Assembly: GCA_964036195.1 (NCBI GenBank)
Contig: CAXIWS010000476.1
Location: forward strand, 62,001 to 126,000
Source of the DNA: Sphaerolaimus hirsutus
Lineage: Eukaryota > Nematoda > Chromadorea > Monhysterida > Sphaerolaimidae
Length of the DNA stretch: 64,000 bases
Direction of reading: 5' to 3'
Numbering within the stretch: position 1 is the first letter of the stretch; the number at the start of each line of letters is the position of its first letter. This document shows positions 36,101 through 51,532 of this stretch, piece by piece. Made by a program: the position numbers and the translations under genes. The notes below the pieces were generated by a model. It did not search any database. It worked only from the letters and a program-made list of their open reading frames with translations, and was not told where the DNA came from.

Positions 36101-39100
36101 TTTGGTGTGTTTGCCATAGCCACTTTATACCTAAGAAACAAAAACGTGAATAAATGTCAATTCTGGCCAATTGAATCACGATTCGCGCCTTAACCATTCT
36201 TGGGAAAGGTGGTGGACATGCACCGTTGTGTAGCTGAGATTGTGCTCTATCAAAATCTACAAACGTTTTGGTGTGTTTGCCATAGCCACTTTATACCTAA
36301 GGAACAAAAACGTGAATAAATGTCAATTCTGGAAGATTGAATCACGATTCACGCCTTTACCATTCTTGGGAAAGGTGGTAGACATGCACCGTTGCGTAGC
36401 TGAGATTGTGCTCTATCAAAATCTACAAATGTTTTGGTGTGTTTGCCATAGCCACTTTATACCTAAGAAACAAAAACGTGAATAAATGTCAATTCTGGCT
36501 GATTGAATCACGATTCACGCCTTTACCATTCTTGGGAAAGGTGGTAGACATGCATCATTGCGTAGCTGAGATTGTGCTCTATCAAAATCTACAAACGTTT
36601 TGGTGTGTTTGCTATAGCCACTTTATACCTAAGAAACAAAAATGTGAATAAATGTCAATTCTGGCCGATTGAATCACAATTCATGCCTTGACCATTCTTG
36701 GGAAAGGTGGTAGACATTCACTGTTGTGTAGCTAATACTGTGCTCTATCAAAATCTACAAATGTTTTGGTGTGTTTGCCATAGCCACTTTATACCAAAGA
36801 AACAAAAACGTGAATAAATGTCAATTCTGGCTGATTGAATCACGATTCACGCCTTAACCATTCTTGGGAAAGGTGGTAGACATGCACCGTTGCATAGCTG
36901 AGATTGTGCTCTATTAAAATCTACAAATGTTTTGGTGTGTTTGCCATAGCCACTTTATACCTAAGAAACAAAAACGTGAATAAATGTCAATTCTGGCCGA
37001 TTGAATCACGATTCACGCCTTAACCATTCTTGGGAAAGGTGGTAGACATGCACCATTGCGTAGTTGAGATTGTGTTCTATCAAAATCTACAAACGTTTTG
37101 GTGTGTTTGCCATAGCCACTTTACACCTAAGAAACAAAAACGTGAAGAAATGTCTATTCTGGCCGATTGAATCACGATTCATGCCTTGACCATTCTTGGG
37201 AAAGGTGGTAGACATGCACCGTTGCGTAGCTGAGATTGTGCTCTATCAAAATCTACAAATGTTTTGGTGTGTTTGCCATAGCCACTTTATACCTAAGAAA
37301 CAAAAACGTGAATAAATGTCAATTCTGGCCGATTGAATCACAATTCACGCCTTAACCATTCTTGGGAAAGGTGGTAGACATGCACCGTTGCATAGCTGAG
37401 ATTGTGCTCTATCAAAATCTACAAATGTTTTGGTGTGTTTGCCATAGCCACTTTATACCTAAGAAACAAAAACGTGAATAAATGTCAATTCTGGCCGATT
37501 GAATCACGATTCACGCCTTAACCATTCTTGGGAAAGGTGGTAGACATGCACCATTGCGTAGCTGAGATTGTGCTCTATCAAAATCTACAAATGTTTTGGT
37601 GTGTTTGCCATAGCCACTTTATACCTAAGAAACAAAAATGTGAATAAATGTCAATTCTGGCTGATTGAATCACGATTCATGCCTTGACCATTCTTGGGAA
37701 AGGTGGTAGACATGCACCGTTGCGTAGCTAATATTGTGCTCTATCAAAATCTACAAACGTTTTGGTGTTTGCCATAGCCACTTTATACCTAAGAAACAAA
37801 ATTGTGAATAAATGTCAATTCTGGTCGATTGAATCACGATTCACGCCTTAACCATTCTTGGGAAAGGTGGTAGACATGCAAAGTTGCGTAGCTGAGATTG
37901 TGCTCTATCAAAATCTACAAACGTTTTGGTGTGTTTGCCATAGCCACTTTATAACTAAGAAACAAAAACGTGAAGAAATGTCTATTATGGCCGATTGAAT
38001 CACGATTCATGCCTTAATTATTCTTGGGAAAGGTGGTAGACATGCACCATTGTGTAGCTGAGATTGTGTTCTATCAAAATCTACAAACGTTTTGGTGTGT
38101 TTGCCATAGCCACTTTATACCTAAGAAACAAAAACTTGAATAAATGTCAATTATGGCCGATTGAATCACGATTCACGCCTTAACCATTCTTGGGAAAGGT
38201 GGTAGACATGCACCGTTGCGTATCTGAGATTGTGCTCTATCAAAATCTACAAATGTTTTGGTGTGTTTGCCATAGCCACTTTATACCTAAGAAACAAAAA
38301 CGTGAATAAATGTCAATTCTGGCCGATTGAATCACGATTCCTGCCTTAACCATTCTTGGGAAAGGTAGTAGACATGCACCGTTGCGTAGCTGAGATTGTG
38401 CTCTATCAAAATCTACAAATGTTTTGGTGTGTTTGCCATAGCCACTTTATACCTAAGTCACAAAAACGTGAATAAATGTCAATTCTGGCTGATTGAATCA
38501 CGATTCACGCCTTAACCATTCTTGGGAAAGGTGGTAGACATGCACCGTTGCATAGCTGAGATTGTGCTCTATCAAAATCTACAAATGTTTTGGTGTGTTT
38601 GCCATAGCCACTTTATACCTAAGAAACAAAAACGTGAATAAATGTCAATTCTGGCTGATTGAATCATGATTCACGCCTTAACCATTCTTGGGAAAGGTGG
38701 TAGACATGCATTGTTGCGTAGCTGAGATTGTGCTCTATCAAAATCTACAAATGTTTTGGTGTGTTTGCCATAGCCACTTTATACCTAAGAAACAAAAATG
38801 TGAATAAATGTCAATTCTGGCTGATTGAATCACAATTCATGCCTTGACCATTCTTGGGAAAGGTGGTAGACATGCACCGTTGCGTAGCTAATATTGTGCT
38901 CTATCAAAATCTACAAACGTTTTGGTGTGTTTGCCATAGCCACTTTATACCTAAGAAACAAAATTGTGAATAAATGTCAATTCTGGCCGATTGAATCACG
39001 ATTCACGCCTTAACCATTCTTGGGAAAGGTGGTAGACATGCACCGTTGCGTAGCTGAGATTGTGCTCTATCAAAATCTACAAATGTTTTGGTGTGTTTGC

Positions 39101-42100
39101 ATAGCCACTTTATACCTAAGAAACAAAACGTGAATAAATGTCAATTCTGGCCGATTTAATCACAATTCCTGCCTTAACCATTCTTGGGAAAGGTGGTAGA
39201 CATGCACCGTTGCGTAGCTGAGATTGTGCTCTATCAAAATCTACAAATGTTTTGGTGTGTTTGCCATAGCCACTTTATACCTAAGAAACAAAAACGTGAA
39301 TAAATGTCAATTCTGGCTGATTGAATCACGATTCACGCCTTAACCATTCTTGGGAAAGGTGGTAGACATGCACCGTTGTATAGCTGAGATTGTGCTCTAT
39401 CAAAATCTACAAATGTTTTGGTGTGTTTGCCATAGCCACTTTATACCTAAGAAACAAAAACGTGAATAAATGTCAATTCTGGCCGATTGAATCACGATTC
39501 ACGCCTTAACCATTCTTGGGAAAGGTGGTAGACATGCACCATTGCGTAGCTGAGATTGTGCTCTATCAAAATCTACAAATGTTTTGGTGTGTTTGCCATA
39601 GCCACTTTATACCTAAGAAACAAAAATGTGAATAAATGTCAATTCTGGCTGATTTAATCACGATTCATGCCTTGACCATTCTTGGGAAAGGTGGTAGACA
39701 TGCACCATTGCGTAGTTGAGATTGTGTTCTATCAAAATCTACAAACGTTTTGGTGTGTTTGCCATAGCCACTTTATACCTAAGAAACAAAAACTTGAATA
39801 AATGTCAATTCTGGCCGATTGAATCACGATTCACGCCTTAACCATTCTTGGGAAGGGTGGTAGACATGCAAAGTTGCGTAGCTGAGATTGTGCTCTATCA
39901 AAATCTACAAACGTTTTGGTGTGTTTGCCATAGCCACTTTATAACTAAGAAACAAAAACGTGAAGAAATGTCTATTATGGCTGATTGAATCATGATTCAC
40001 GCCTTAACCATTCTTGGGAAAGGTGGTAGACATGCACCGTTGCATAGCTGAGATTGTGCTCTATCAAAATCTACAAACGTTTTGGTGTGTTTGCCATAGC
40101 CACTTTATAACTAAGAAACAAAAACGTGAAGAAATGTCTATTATGGCCGATTGAATCACGATTCACGCCTTAATTATTCTTGGGAAAGGTGGTAGACATG
40201 CACCATTGCGTAGTTGAGATTGTGTTCTATCAAAATCTACAAACGTTTTGGTGTGTTTGCCATAGCCACTTTATACCTAAGAAACAAAAACTTGAATAAA
40301 TGTCAATTCTGGCCGATTGAATCACGATTCACGCCTTAACCATTCTTGGGAAGGGTGGTAGACATGCAAAGTTGCGTAGCTGAGATTGTGCTCTATCAAA
40401 ATCTACAAATGTTTTGGTGTGTTTGCCATAGCCACTTTATACCTAAGAAACAAAAACGTGAATAAATGTCAATTCTGGCTGATTGAATCACGATTCACGC
40501 CTTAACCATTCTTGGGAAGGGTGGTAGACATGCAAAGTTGCGTAGCTGAGATTGTGCTCAATCAAAATCTACAAACGTTTTGGTGTGTTTGCCATAGCCA
40601 CTTTATAACTAAGAAACAAAAACGTGAATAAATGTCAATTCTGGCTGATTGAATCACGATTCACGCCTTAACCATTCTTGGGAAAGGTGGTAGACATGCA
40701 CCGTTGCATAGCTGAGATTGTGCTCTATCAAAATCTACAAACGTTTTGGTGTGTTTGCCATAGCCACTTTATAACTAAGAAACAAAAACGTGAAGAAATG
40801 TCTATTATGGCCGATTGAATCACGATTCACGCCTTAATTATTCTTGGGAAAGGTGGTAGACATGCACCATTGCGTAGTTGAGATTGTGTTCTATCAAAAT
40901 CTACAAACGTTTTGGTGTGTTTGCCATAGCCACTTTATACCTAAGAAACAAAAACTTGAATAAATGTCAATTCTGGCCGATTGAATCATGATTCACGCCT
41001 TAACCATTCTTGGGAAGGGTGGTAGACATGCAAAGTTGCGTAGCTGAGATTGTGCTCTATCAAAATCTACAAATGTTTTGGTGTGTTTGCCATAGCCACT
41101 TTATACCTAAAAAACAAAAACGTGAAGAAATGTCAATTCTGGCTGATTGAATCACGATTCACGCCTTAATCATTCTTGGGAAAGGTGGTAGACATGCACC
41201 GTTGCGTAGCTAATATTGTGCTCTATCAAAATCTACAAACGTTTTGGTGTGTTTGCCATAGCCACTTTATACCTAAGAAACAAAAACGTGAATAAATGTC
41301 AATTCTGGCTGATTGAATCACGATTCACGCCTTAACCATTCTTGGGAAAGGTGGTAGACATGCACCGTTGCATAGCTGAGATTGTGCTCTATCAAAATCT
41401 ACAAATGTTTTGTTGTGTTTGCCATAGCCACTTTATACCTAAGAAACAAAAACGTGAATAAATGTCAATTCTGGCTGATTGAATCACGATTCATGCCTTG
41501 ACCATTCTTGGGAAAGGTGGTAGACATGCACCGTTGCGTAGCTAATATTGTGCTCTATCAAAATCTACAAACGTTTTGGTGTGTTTGCCATAGCCACTTT
41601 ATACCTAAGAAACAAAATTGTGAATAAATGTCAATTCTGGCCGATTGAATCACGATTCACGCCTTAACCATTCTTGGGAAAGGTGGTAGACATGCACCGT
41701 TGCGTAGCTGAGATTGGTCTCTATCAAAATCTACAAATGTTTTGGTGTGTTTGCCATAGCCACTTTATACCTAAGAAACAAAAACGTGAATAAATGTCAA
41801 TTCTGGCTGATTGAATCACGATTCACGCCTTAACCATTCTTGGGAAAGGTGGTAGACATGCACCGTTGCATAGCTGAGATTGTGCTCTATCAAAATCTAC
41901 AAATGTTTTGGTGTGTTTGCCATAGCCACTTTATACCTAAGAAACAAAAACGTGAATAAATGTCAATTCTGGCCGATTGAATCACAATTCACGCCTTAAC
42001 CATTCTTGGGAAAGGTGGTAGACATGCACCGTTGCGTAGCTGAGATTGTGCTCTATCAAAATTTACAAATGTTTTGGTGTGTTTGCCATAGCCACTTTAT

Positions 42101-44699
42101 ACCTAAGAAACAAAAATGTGAATAAATGTCAATTCTGGCTGATTGAATCACGATTCATGCCTTGACCATTCTTGGGAAAGGTGGTAGACATGCACCGTTG
42201 CGTAGCTAATATTGTGCTCTATCAAAATCTACAAACGTTTTGGTGTTTGCCATAGCCACTTTATACCTAAGAAACAAAATTGTGAATAAATGTCAATTCT
42301 GGCCGATTGAATCACGATTCACGCCTTAACCATTCTTGGGAAAGGTGGTAGACATGCAAAGTTGCGTAGCTGAGATTGTGCTCTATCAAAATCTACAAAC
42401 GTTTTGGTGTGTTTGCCATAGCCACTTTATAACTAAGAAACAAAAACGTGAAGAAATGTCTATTATGGCCGATTGAATCACGATTCACGCCTTAATTATT
42501 CTTGGGAAAGGTGGTAGACATGCACCATTGCGTAGCTGAGATTGTGTTCTATCAAAATCTACAAACGTTTTGGTGTGTTTGCCATAGCCACTTTATACCT
42601 AAGAAACAAAAACTTGAATAAATGTCAATTATGGCCGATTGAATCACGATTCACGCCTTAACCATTCTTGGGAAAGGTGGTAGACATGCACCGTTGCGTA
42701 TCTGAGATTGTGCTCTATCAAAATCTACAAATGTTTTGGTGTGTTTGCCATAGCCACTTTATAACTAAGAAACAAAAACGTGAAGAAATGTCTATTATGG
42801 CCGATTGAATCACGATTCATGCCTTGACCATTCTTGGGAAAGGTAGTAGACATGCACCGTTGCGTAGCTGAGATTGTGCTCTATCAAAATCTACAAATGT
42901 TTTGGTGTGTTTGCCATAGCCACTTTATACCTAAGAAACAAAAATGTGAATAAATGTCAATTCTGGCTGATTGAATCACGATTCATGCCTTGACCATTCT
43001 TGGGAAAGGTGGTAGACATGCACTGTTGCGTAGCTAATATTGTGCTCTATCAAAATCTACAAACGTTTTGGTGTGTTTGCCATAGCCACTTTATACCTAA
43101 GAAACAAAATTGTGAATAAATGTCAATTCTGGCCGATTGAATCACGATTCACGCCTTAACCATTCTTGGGAAAGGTGGTAGACATGCACCGTTGCGTAGC
43201 TGAGATTGGTCTCTATCAAAATCTACAAATGTTTTGGTGTGTTTGCCATAGCCACTTTATACCTAAGAAACAAAAACGTGAATAAATGTCAATTCTGGCT
43301 GATTGAATCACAATTCACGCCTTAACCATTCTTGGGAAAGGTGGTAGACATGCACCGTTGCATAGCTGAGATTGTGCTCTATCAAAATCTACAAATGTTT
43401 TGGTGTGTTTGCCATAGCCACTTTATACCTAAGAAACAAAAACGTGAATAAATGTCAATTCTGGCTGATTGAATCACAATTCACGCCTTAACCATTCTTG
43501 GGAAAGGTGGTAGACATGCACCGTTGCGTAGCTGAGATTGTGCTCTATCAAAATCTACAAATGTTTTGGTGTGTTTGCCATAGCCACTTTATACCTAAGA
43601 AACAAAAATGTGAATAAATGTCAATTCTGGCTGATTGAATCACGATTCATGCCTTGACCATTCTTGGGAAAGGTGGTAGACATGCACCGTTGCGTAGCTA
43701 ATATTGTGCTCTATCAAAATCTACAAACGTTTTGGTGTTTGCCATAGCCACTTTATACCTAAGAAACAAAATTGTGAATAAATGTCAATTCTGGCCGATT
43801 GAATCACGATTCACGCCTTAACCATTCTTGGGAAAGGTGGTAGACATGCAAAGTTGTGTAGCTGAGATTGTGCTCTATCAAAATCTACAAACGTTTTGGT
43901 GTGTTTGCCATAGCCACTTTATAACTAAGAAACAAAAACGTGAAGAAATGTCTATTATGGCCGATTGAATCACGATTCACGCCTTAATTATTCTTGGGAA
44001 AGGTGGTAGACATGCACCATTGCGTAGCTGAGATTGTGTTCTATCAAAATCTACAAACGTTTTGGTGTGTTTGCCATAGCCACTTTATACCTAAGAAACA
44101 AAAACTTGAATAAATGTCAATTATGGCCGATTGAATCACGATTCACGCCTTAACCATTCTTGGGAAAGGTGGTAGACATGCACCGTTGCGTATCTGAGAT
44201 TGTGCTCTATCAAAATCTACAAATGTTTTGGTGTGTTTGCCATAGCCACTTTATACCTAAGAAACAAAAACGTGAATAAATGTCAATTCTGGCCGATTGA
44301 ATCACGATTCCTGCCTTAACCATTCTTGGGAAAGGTAGTAGACATGCACCGTTGCGTAGCTGAGATTGTGCTCTATCAAAATCTACAAATGTTTTGGTGT
44401 GTTTGCCATAGCCACTTTATACCTAAGAAACAAAAACGTGAATAAATGTCAATTCTGGCTGATTGAATCACGATTCACGCCTTAACCATTCTTGGGAAAG
44501 GTGGTAGACATGCACCGTTGCATAGCTGAGATTGTGCTCTATCAAAATCTACAAATGTTTTGGTGTGTTTGCCATAGCCACTTTATACCTAAGAAACAAA
44601 AACGTGAATAAATGTCAATTCTGGCCGATTGAATCACAATTCACGCCTTAACCATTCTTGGGAAAGGTGGTAGACATGCATTGTTGCATAGCTGAGATT

Positions 44700-47600
44700 G
44701 TGCTCTATCAAAATCTACAAACGTTTTGGTGTGTTTGCCATAGCCACTTTATAACTAAGAAACAAAAACGTGAAGAAATGTCTATTATGGCCGATTGAAT
44801 CACGATTCACGCCTTAATTATTCTTGGGAAAGGTGGTAGACATGCACCATTGCGTAGCTGAGATTGTGTTCTATCAAAATCTACAAACGTTTTGGTGTGT
44901 TTGCCATAGCCACTTTATACCTAAGAAACAAAAACTTGAATAAATGTCAATTCTGGCCGATTGAATCACGATTCCTGCCTTAACCATTCTTGGGAAAGGT
45001 AGTAGACATGCACCGTTGCGTAGCTGAGATTGTGCTCTATCAAAATCTACAAATGTTTTGGTGTGTTTGCCATAGCCACTTTATACCTAAGAAACAAAAA
45101 CGTGAATAAATGTCAATTCTGGCTGATTGAATCACGATTCACGCCTTAACCATTCTTGGGAAAGGTGGTAGACATGCACCGTTGCATAGCTGAGATTGTG
45201 CTCTATCAAAATCTACAAATGTTTTGGTGTGTTTGCCATAGCCACTTTATACCTAAGAAACAAAAACGTGAATAAATGTCAATTCTGGCTGATTGAATCA
45301 CGATTCACGCCTTAACCATTCTTGGGAAAGGTGGTAGACATGCACCGTTGCATAGCTGAGATTGTGCTCTATCAAAATCTACAAACGTTTTGGTGTGTTT
45401 GCCATAGCCACTTTATAACTAAGAAACAAAAACGTGAAGAAATGTCTATTATGGCCGATTGAATCACGATTCACGCCTTAATTATTCTTGGGAAAGGTGG
45501 TAGACATGCACCATTGCGTAGCTGAGATTGTGTTCTATCAAAATCTACAAACGTTTTGGTGTGTTTGCCATAGCCACTTTATACCTAAGAAACAAAAACT
45601 TGAATAAATGTCAATTATGGCCGATTGAATCACGATTCACGCCTTAACCATTCTTGGGAAAGGTGGTAGACATGCACCGTTGCGTATCTGAGATTGTGCT
45701 CTATCAAAATCTACAAATGTTTTGGTGTGTTTGCCATAGCCACTTTATACCTAAGAAACAAAAACGTGAATAAATGTCAATTCTGGCCGATTGAATCACG
45801 ATTCCTGCCTTAACCATTCTTGGGAAAGGTAGTAGACATGCACCGTTGCGTAGCTGAGATTGTGCTCTATCAAAATCTACAAATGTTTTGGTGTGTTTGC
45901 CATAGCCACTTTATACCTAAGAAACAAAAACGTGAATAAATGTCAATTCTGGCTGATTGAATCACGATTCACGCCTTAACCATTCTTGGGAAAGGTGGTA
46001 GACATGCACCGTTGCATAGCTGAGATTGTGCTCTATCAAAATCTACAAATGTTTTGGTGTGTTTGCCATAGCCACTTTATACCTAAGAAACAAAAACGTG
46101 AATAAATGTCAATTCTGGCCGATTGAATCACGATTCACGCCTTAACCATTCTTGGGAAAGGTGGTAGACATGCATTGTTGCGTAGCTGAGATTGTGCTCT
46201 ATCAAAATCTACAAATGTTTTGGTGTGTTTGCCATAGCCACTTTATACCTAAGAAACAAAAATGTGAATAAATGTCAATTCTGGCTGATTGAATCACGAT
46301 TCATGCCTTGACCATTCTTGGGAAGGGTGGTAGACATGCACCGTTGCGTAGCTAATATTGTGCTCTATCAAAATCTACAAACGTTTTGGTGTGTTTGCCA
46401 TAGCCACTTTATACCTAAGAAACAAAATTGTGAATAAATGTCAATTCTGGCCGATTGAATCACGATTCACGCCTTAACCATTCTTGGGAAAGGTGGTAGA
46501 CATGCACCGTTGCGTAGCTGAGATTGTGCTCTATCAAAATCTACAAATGTTTTGGTGTGTTTGCATAGCCACTTTATACCTAAGAAACAAAACGTGAATA
46601 AATGTCAATTCTGGCCGATTGAATCACAATTCCTGCCTTAACCATTCTTGGGAAAGGTGGTAGACATGCACCGTTGCGTAGCTGAGATTGTGCTCTATCA
46701 AAATCTACAAATGTTTTGGTGTGTTTGCCATAGCCACTTTTTACCTAAGAAACAAAAACGTGAATAAATGTCAATTCTGGCTGATTGAATCACGATTCAC
46801 GCCTTAACCATTCTTGGGAAAGGTGGTAGACATGCACCGTTGCATAGCTGAGATTGTGCTCTATCAAAATCTACAAATGTTTTGGTGTGTTTGCCATAGC
46901 CACTTTATACCTAAGAAACAAAAACGTGAATAAATGTCAATTCTGGCCGATTGAATCACGATTCACGCCTTAACCATTCTTGGGAAAGGTGGTAGACATG
47001 CACCATTGCGTAGCTGAGATTGTGCTCTATCAAAATCTACAAATGTTTTGGTGTGTTTGCCATAGCCACTTTATAACTAAGAAACAAAAACGTGAAGAAA
47101 TGTCTATTATGGCCGATTGAATCACGATTCACGCCTTAATTATTCTTGGGAAAGGTGGTAGACATGCACCATTGCGTAGCTGAGATTGTGTTCTATCAAA
47201 ATCTACAAACGTTTTGGTGTGTTTGCCATAGCCACTTTATACCTAAGAAACAAAAACTTGAATAAATGTCAATTCTGGCCGATTGAATCACGATTCCTGC
47301 CTTAACCATTCTTGGGAAAGGTAGTAGACATGCACCGTTGCGTAGCTGAGATTGTGCTCTATCAAAATCTACAAATGTTTTGGTGTGTTTGCCATAGCCA
47401 CTTTATACCTAAGAAACAAAAACGTGAATAAATGTCAATTCTGGCTGATTGAATCACGATTCACGCCTTAACCATTCTTGGGAAAGGTGGTAGACATGCA
47501 CCGTTGCATAGCTGAGATTGTGCTCTATCAAAATCTACAAATGTTTTGGTGTGTTTGCCATAGCCACTTTATACCTAAGAAACAAAAACGTGAATAAATG

Positions 47601-49360
47601 TCAATTCTGGCTGATTGAATCACGATTCACGCCTTAACCATTCTTGGGAAAGGTGGTAAACATGCACCGTTGCATAGCTGAGATTGTGCTCTATCAAAAT
47701 CTACAAACGTTTTGGTGTGTTTGCCATAGCCACTTTATAACTAAGAAACAAAAACGTGAAGAAATGTCTATTATGGCCGATTGAATCACGATTCACGCCT
47801 TAATTATTCTTGGGAAAGGTGGTAGACATGCACCATTGCGTAGCTGAGATTGTGTTCTATCAAAATCTACAAACGTTTTGGTGTGTTTGCCATAGCCACT
47901 TTATACCTAAGAAACAAAAACTTGAATAAATGTCAATTATGGCCGATTGAATCACAATTCACGCCTTAACCATTCTTGGGAAAGGTGGTAGACATGCACC
48001 GTTGCGTATCTGAGATTGTGCTCTATCAAAATCTACAAATGTTTTGGTGTGTTTGCCATAGCCACTTTATACCTAAGAAACAAAAACGTGAATAAATGTC
48101 AATTCTGGCCGATTGAATCACGATTCCTGCCTTAACCATTCTTGGGAAAGGTAGTAGACATGCACCGTTGCGTAGCTGAGATTGTGCTCTATCAAAATCT
48201 ACAAATGTTTTGGTGTGTTTGCCATAGCCACTTTATACCTAAGAAACAAAAACGTGAATAAATGTCAATTCTGGCTGATTGAATCACGATTCACGCCTTA
48301 ACCATTCTTGGGAAAGGTGGTAGACATGCACCGTTGCATAGCTGAGATTGTGCTCTATCAAAATCTACAAATGTTTTGGTGTGTTTGCCATAGCCACTTT
48401 ATACCTAAGAAACAAAAACGTGAATAAATGTCAATTCTGGCCGATTGAATCACGATTCACGCCTTAACCATTCTTGGGAAAGGTGGTAGACATGCATTGT
48501 TGCGTAGCTGAGATTGTGCTCTATCAAAATCTACAAATGTTTTGGTGTGTTTGCCATAGCCACTTTATACCTAAGAAACAAAAATGTGAATAAATGTCAA
48601 TTCTGGCTGATTGAATCACGATTCATGCCTTGACCATTCTTGGGAAGGGTGGTAGACATGCACCGTTGCGTAGCTAATATTGTGCTCTATCAAAATCTAC
48701 AAACGTTTTGGTGTGTTTGCCATAGCCACTTTATACCTAAGAAACAAAATTGTGAATAAATGTCAATTCTGGCCGATTGAATCACGATTCACGCCTTAAC
48801 CATTCTTGGGAAAGGTGGTAGACATGCACCGTTGCGTAGCTGAGATTGTGCTCTATCAAAATCTACAAATGTTTTGGTGTGTTTGCATAGCCACTTTATA
48901 CCTAAGAAACAAAACGTGAATAAATGTCAATTCTGGCCGATTGAATCACAATTCCTGCCTTAACCATTCTTGGGAAAGGTGGTAGACATGCACCGTTGCG
49001 TAGCTGAGATTGTGCTCTATCAAAATCTACAAATGTTTTGGTGTGTTTGCCATAGCCACTTTTTACCTAAGAAACAAAAACGTGAATAAATGTCAATTCT
49101 GGCTGATTGAATCATGATTCACGCCTTAACCATTCTTGGGAAAGGTGGTAGACATGCACCGTTGCATAGCTGAGATTGTGCTCTATCAAAATCTACAAAT
49201 GTTTTGGTGTGTTTGCCATAGCCACTTTATACCTAAGAAACAAAAACGTGAATAAATGTCAATTCTGGCCGATTGAATCACGATTCACGCCTTAACCATT
49301 CTTGGGAAAGGTGGTAGACATGCACCATTGCGTAGCTGAGATTGTGCTCTATCAAAATCT
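44700..49360 (+). repeat. 14-monomer higher-order repeat, two tandem copies of about 2322 bp
   Basis: The landmarks TTATAACTAAG (44751 and 47073; 45415 and 47737) and TTTGCATAGCC (46560 and 48882) recur with a constant 2322-bp offset. A shorter 830-bp repeat follows near 50380-51210. Similar units without tandem order occur at 38-44 kb. Confidence 0.8.
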
Positions 49361-51532
49361 ACAAATGTTTTGGTGTGTTTGCCATAGCCACTTTATACCT
49401 AAGAAACAAAAATGTGAATAAATGTCAATTCTGGCTGATTGAATCACGATTCATGCCTTGACCATTCTTGGGAAAGGTGGTAGACATGCACCATTGCGTA
49501 GTTGAGATTGTGTTCTATCAAAATCTACAAACGTTTTGGTGTGTTTGCCATAGCCACTTTATACCTAAGAAACAAAAACTTGAATAAATGTCAATTCTGG
49601 CCGATTGAATCACGATTCACGCCTTAACCATTCTTGGGAAGGGTGGTAGACATGCAAAGTTGCGTAGCTGAGATTGTGCTCTATCAAAATCTACAAATGT
49701 TTTGGTGTGTTTGCCATAGCCACTTTATACCTAAGAAACAAAAACGTGAATAAATGTCAATTCTGGCTGATTGAATCACGATTCACGCCTTGACCATTCT
49801 TGGGAAAGGTGGTAGACATGCACCGTTGCGTAGCTAATATTGTGCTCTATCAAAATCTACAAACGTTTTGGTGTGTTTGCCATAGCCACTTTATACCTAA
49901 GAAACAAAAACGTGAATAAATGTCAATTCTGGCTGATTGAATCACGATTCACGCCTTAACCATTCTTGGGAAAGGTGGTAGACATGCACCGTTGCATAGC
50001 TGAGATTGTGCTCTATCAAAATCTACAAATGTTTTGGTGTGTTTGCCATAGCCACTTTATACCTAAGAAACAAAAACGTGAATAAATGTCAATTCTGGCT
50101 GATTGAATCACGATTCATGCCTTGACCATTCTTGGGAAAGGTGGTAGACATGCACCGTTGCGTAGCTAATATTGTGCTCTATCAAAATCTACAAACGTTT
50201 TGGTGTGTTTGCCATAGCCACTTTATACCTAAGAAACAAAATTGTGAATAAATGTCAATTCTGGCCGATTGAATCACGATTCACGCCTTAACCATTCTTG
50301 GGAAAGGTGGTAGACATGCATTGTTGCGTAGCTGAGATTGTGCTCTATCAAAATCTACAAATGTTTTGGTGTGTTTGCATAGCCACTTTATACCTAAGAA
50401 ACAAAAACGTGAATAAATGTCAATTCTGGCTGATTGAATCACGATTCACGCCTTAACCATTCTTGGGAAAGGTGGTAGACATGCACCGTTGCGTAGCTAA
50501 TATTGTGCTCTATCAAAATCTACAAACGTTTTGGTGTGTTTGCCATAGCCACTTTATACCTAAGAAACAAAAACGTGAATAAATGTCAATTCTGGCTGAT
50601 TGAATCACGATTCACGCCTTGACCATTCTTGGGAAAGGTGGTAGACATGCACCGTTGCGTAGCTAATATTGTGCTCTATCAAAATCTACAAACGTTTTGG
50701 TGTGTTTGCCATAGCCACTTTATACCTAAGAAACAAAAACGTGAATAAATGTCAATTCTGGCTGATTGAATCACGATTCACGCCTTAACCATTCTTGGGA
50801 AAGGTGGTAGACATGCACCGTTGCATAGCTGAGATTGTGCTCTATCAAAATCTACAAATGTTTTGGTGTGTTTGCCATAGCCACTTTATACCTAAGAAAC
50901 AAAAACGTGAATAAATGTCAATTCTGGCTGATTGAATCACGATTCATGCCTTGACCATTCTTGGGAAAGGTGGTAGACATGCACCGTTGCGTAGCTAATA
51001 TTGTGCTCTATCAAAATCTACAAACGTTTTGGTGTGTTTGCCATAGCCACTTTATACCTAAGAAACAAAATTGTGAATAAATGTCAATTCTGGCCGATTG
51101 AATCACGATTCACGCCTTAACCATTCTTGGGAAAGGTGGTAGACATGCATTGTTGCGTAGCTGAGATTGTGCTCTATCAAAATCTACAAATGTTTTGGTG
51201 TGTTTGCATAGCCACTTTATACCTAAGAAACAAAAACGTGAATAAATGTCAATTCTGGCTGATTGAATCACGATTCACGCCTTAACCATTCTTGGGAAAG
51301 GTGGTAGACATGCACCGTTGCGTAGCTAATATTGTGCTCTATCAAAATCTACAAACGTTTTGGTGTGTTTGCCATAGCCACTTTATACCTAAGAAACAAA
51401 AACGTGAATAAATGTCAATTCTGGCTGATTGAATCACGATTCACGCCTTAACCATTCTTGGGAAAGGTGGTAGACATGCACCGTTGCATAGCTGAGATTG
51501 TGCTCTATCAAAATCTACAAATGTTTTGGTGT